The translations under genes were made by a program, and so were the position numbers. From positions 13,102,806 to 13,166,805 of the forward strand of contig NC_087156.1 of the NCBI RefSeq assembly GCF_035594125.1: 64,000 nt of DNA, given 5' to 3'. The stretch comes from Scylla paramamosain. Its lineage: Eukaryota; Arthropoda; Malacostraca; Decapoda; Portunidae. Positions within the stretch are counted from its first letter, which is position 1. Every line of letters begins with the position of its first letter. Shown in pieces: positions 61,501 to 64,000 of this stretch. A model generated the notes under the pieces. The model saw nothing but the letters and a program-made list of their open reading frames with translations, was not told the DNA's origin and ran no database searches.

Positions 61501-64000
61501 GAAAAAAAGCTGAAATTAACTTTTTTGATAATGTTTTTTTTTAACACATGATTTCCCTGAATTTTGCCAGAATTTTGGCATATCAGTACCTATGAAGAAG
61601 AATAACAAAAAAAAATCCTATTTGTTAGTTATATCTGTATTTGTTCTCTATAAAGAGGTTTTAGCTTTTTGGTACTTATGGAACTTAAAAACACGCATAA
61701 TACACGTTTCTCGTAATATCCTTTCGTATCCCAGACATAGAGTTCTTTGCATGTATTTAAGCGTTTTTAGAGGTAACATGATCAAAAACACTCAAAATAC
61801 ATGTTTTTGGTAATGTTAATCTGTTTCTCCATAATGGGAGTTTTGCATGTGTTTTAGCGTTTTGGCATATAAGGAGTTAAAAAAAACACTTAAAGGCAAG
61901 TTCTTGGTAAAAGTTGGTTTTATTCCCATGTAATGTGATTGCCCTCCTTTTTAGTGCTTTATTGCCTAACTCTCTCAAAAATCCTCAAAAGACACTTTTC
62001 TGGTAGTCATTTTTTTTCCCACATAAAGCTAGTTTCGCATTCAATTTAGGGTTCTAGTAACTAAGAATGTGAAAAACACTCAAAATACACGCATTTAGTA
62101 ATGTTATTCTGTTTCTTAATTAAGAGTGTTATTCAGGAGTTTCAGCATTTTGGTACCTAAGAAACTTCTCCATATACACTAGTTTTTGCGTTTTTTGCTT
62201 CGTGGTTCTTGTGAAATTATAAAATACTCATTATACACGTTTCTCGTAATGTGTTTTTATTTCCCAATATAGAGTGCTTTGCATCAATTTTCTCGTTTTT
62301 TTTTTTTTTTGTTGGTTACAAGCTCAAAAATACTTAAAATATACCTTTTTGGTAATGTTATTCTATTTGTTCATATTGGTCTGTTTGCATCCGTTTCAGC
62401 GTTTTTTTACGTAAAACACTGAAAAGACACGTTTTCAGTAATTTTCTTTTGGATTCCTATATAGAGTGAGTTCCATATTATTTATCGTTTTGGTGCCTAA
62501 CATGCTGAAAACACTCAAAAGACAGTTTTCTTTTAAAGTCGTTTAATTTTCCCATATAGCAGGCTTTGCATGCATTTTAGGGTTTGATACATAACAGTCC
62601 GAAAAAAAAGCTAAAATTAACTTTTTCGATAATGTTCTTTTATCCACATAATTTCCCTGAATTTTAAAAGAATTTTGGCATCTCGGTACCTATGAAGTTG
62701 AATAACAAAAAAAAAAATAATAATATTTTCTTTTATTTCATTTATTTATTTTTATTTTTATTTTTTTGTTTCTTCATAAAGAGTGTCATTTGTGGGTTTT
62801 AGCTTTTTGGTATTTAAGTAATTTAAAAACACTTATATACACGTTTCTCGTATTGTCCTTTCGTTTCCCAAACATAGGATTCTTTGCATGTATTTAAGCG
62901 TTTTTATAGGTAACATGATCAAAAACTCTCAAAATACATGTTTTTTGTAATGTTTTTGAGTTTCTCTATGAAGGATTCTTTGCATTCTTTTTTAGCGTTT
63001 TGGTATGTAAGGAGCTCAAAAATATTTAACGGCAAGTTCTTGGTAAAAGTTTGTTTTATTCACATGTAATGTGATTTCCCTTCTTTTAAGTACTTTATTG
63101 CTTAACACGCTCATAAACACTCAAAAGACATTTTCTGGCAATATAATTTTTTCCCCACATAAACCTAGTTTCGTATGCAATTTCGTGTTTTGGTAACTAA
63201 GAATGTAAAAAATACTCAAAATACAAGCATTTGGTAAGGTTGTTCTGTATCTCAATCAAGAGTGTTATTCATGAGATTCAGCATTTTGGTATCTAAGAAA
63301 CTTTTGCCTTGTGGTTGTTGTGAAACTAAAAAACACTCATTATACAGGTTTCTCGTAATGTCCTTTTTGTTTCCCAATATAGTGTGCTTTGCATCCATTT
63401 TCGCGTTTTTTGTAGGTAACAGGTTCAAAAACACTCAAAATATACCTTTTTGGCAGTGTTATTCTATTTCTTCATGTTGGTCTGTTTGCATCCGTTTTAG
63501 CGTGTTTCTACGTAAAACACTGAAAAGACAAGTGTTAAGTGATTTTGTTTTGGATTCCTATATAGAGTGACTTCCATATTATTTATTGTTTTGGTGCCTA
63601 ACATGCTGAAAAACACTCAAAAGACAGGATTCTGTTAAAGTCGTTTAATTTCTCTATTGAGGTGACTTTTCATGCAATTTAGGTTTTGGTACATAACTGT
63701 CCGAAAAAAAAGCTAAAATTAACTTTTTTTGATAATGTTCTTTTTTCCATATAATTTCCCTGAATTTTGCCAGAATTTTGGCATCTCGGTACCTATAAAA
63801 AAAATAACAAAAAAAAGGAAGATTCTTTTTTTTTTCTCATTATAAAGAGTGTTATTTGTTGATTTTAGCTTTTTGGTGCTTAAGGAATTTAATAACATTC
63901 ATAATACACGTTTCTCGTAATGTCCTTTCGTTTCCCAAACATAGGGTTCTTTGCATGTATTTAAGCGTTTTTATAGGTAACATGATCAAAAACACTCAAA
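55537..64000 (-). repeat. Satellite array block 10, reverse polarity
   Basis: Reverse-polarity units end at about 55642, 56728, 57653, 58759, 59862, 60910, 61986 and 63121, then a partial unit to the window end. 58.5-62.1 kb is a direct copy of 27.1-30.8 kb (offset about 31.4 kb). 62.88-63.23 kb reads as the reverse complement of 16.43-16.77 kb, the sequence just outside palindrome B's left arm. No genes were seen and the array continues past the window. Confidence 0.9.
56942..56965. repeat. Perfect 10-bp stem-loop in M10
   Basis: CTTGTGGTTC and GAACCACAAG form a perfect 10-bp stem around a TTGT loop. Ordinary reverse M10 reads CCTTGTGGTTCTTGTGAAAC, so the second arm is an extra copy of the first in inverse orientation, followed by about 20 bp of unrelated insert (TTCTTTTGCCCGAAAATAAT). 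It looks like a single fold-back template switch. It is not a terminator; no gene is nearby. Confidence 0.82.

Noticed and set aside
63..63570. Some 80 open frames of 60-107 codons on both strands
   Set aside because: They follow the repeat, recur in mirrored positions with the satellite, have low-complexity F/I/K/L/N/Y translations, lack any domain or start context, and often overlap each other on both strands. They are chance frames in A/T-rich DNA. Three of them run across the N gap.
1..64000. CRISPR array
   Set aside because: There are no short identical direct repeats separated by unique spacers. All ~96 bp of each monomer are related and the order repeats every ~1.1 kb.
1..64000. Bacterial, phage or organelle origin
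   Set aside because: No coding density, ribosome-binding sites, tRNA or rRNA were seen. A long HOR satellite and a 100-N scaffold gap fit a nuclear eukaryotic assembly.

Overview
The whole 64-kb window is satellite DNA. I find no protein-coding gene, rRNA, tRNA or intact transposon. The sequence is very A+T-rich (about 70% by eye) and is built from one family of ~96-bp monomers. Each monomer typically opens with GAGTGTTTTTGAGC, carries a GCATGCAAA core near its middle, and ends in a CATTACCAGAAACGTGT-like segment. Twelve diverged monomer types (called M1-M12 here) follow one another in fixed order and form a higher-order repeat (HOR) of about 1.1 kb. In the first unit (5-1110) I counted 1,106 bp. 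Roughly 55 full or partial HOR units fill the window. All open reading frames are 107 codons or shorter, recur with the repeat, and have low-complexity F/K/L/I/N-rich translations. I treat them as chance frames.

The organism is a eukaryote, because a HOR satellite with a 100-N scaffold gap (44092-44191) is typical of a draft eukaryotic assembly. I do not recognise the satellite and cannot name the species. A plant is a weak guess, resting on satellite style and on a plant telo-box-like AAACCCTAA once in many units. A centromeric, pericentromeric or knob location is plausible but not shown.

Layout by polarity ('+' means the monomer reads GAGTGTTTTT on the given strand): + 1-4766; - 4767-5074; + 5075-8738; - 8803-11640; + 11641-11947; - 11948-12853; + 12854-22916; - 22917-30833; + 30834-37981; - 37982-55064, interrupted by the gap; + 55065-55536; - 55537-64000. 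A strongly diverged monomer island lies at 15372-16400.

The main discovery is architectural. The polarity changes are not random, because most of the window is two nested-looking palindromes. Palindrome A has arms 3861-8738 and 9224-12853. Palindrome B is much larger, with arms 16767-30146 and 30834-44091 around a 687-bp spacer, and it is cut by the assembly gap. Arm identity looks like ~98-99% where I compared it (three mismatches in the innermost 230 bp of B), far above that between ordinary neighbouring units. The arms share private micro-features (GTACC micro-repeats, a small hairpin, unit-length deletions) and differ by indels such as one 86-bp monomer. One inversion breakpoint (…GCGTGT joined to inverted M1/M2) occurs at five places: 4766, 11947, 22916, 37981 and 55536. 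This indicates one ancestral inversion that was then copied by larger segmental and inverted duplications. The window therefore records how a satellite array grows by inversion, palindromic duplication, whole-unit gain or loss and microhomology-mediated deletion.
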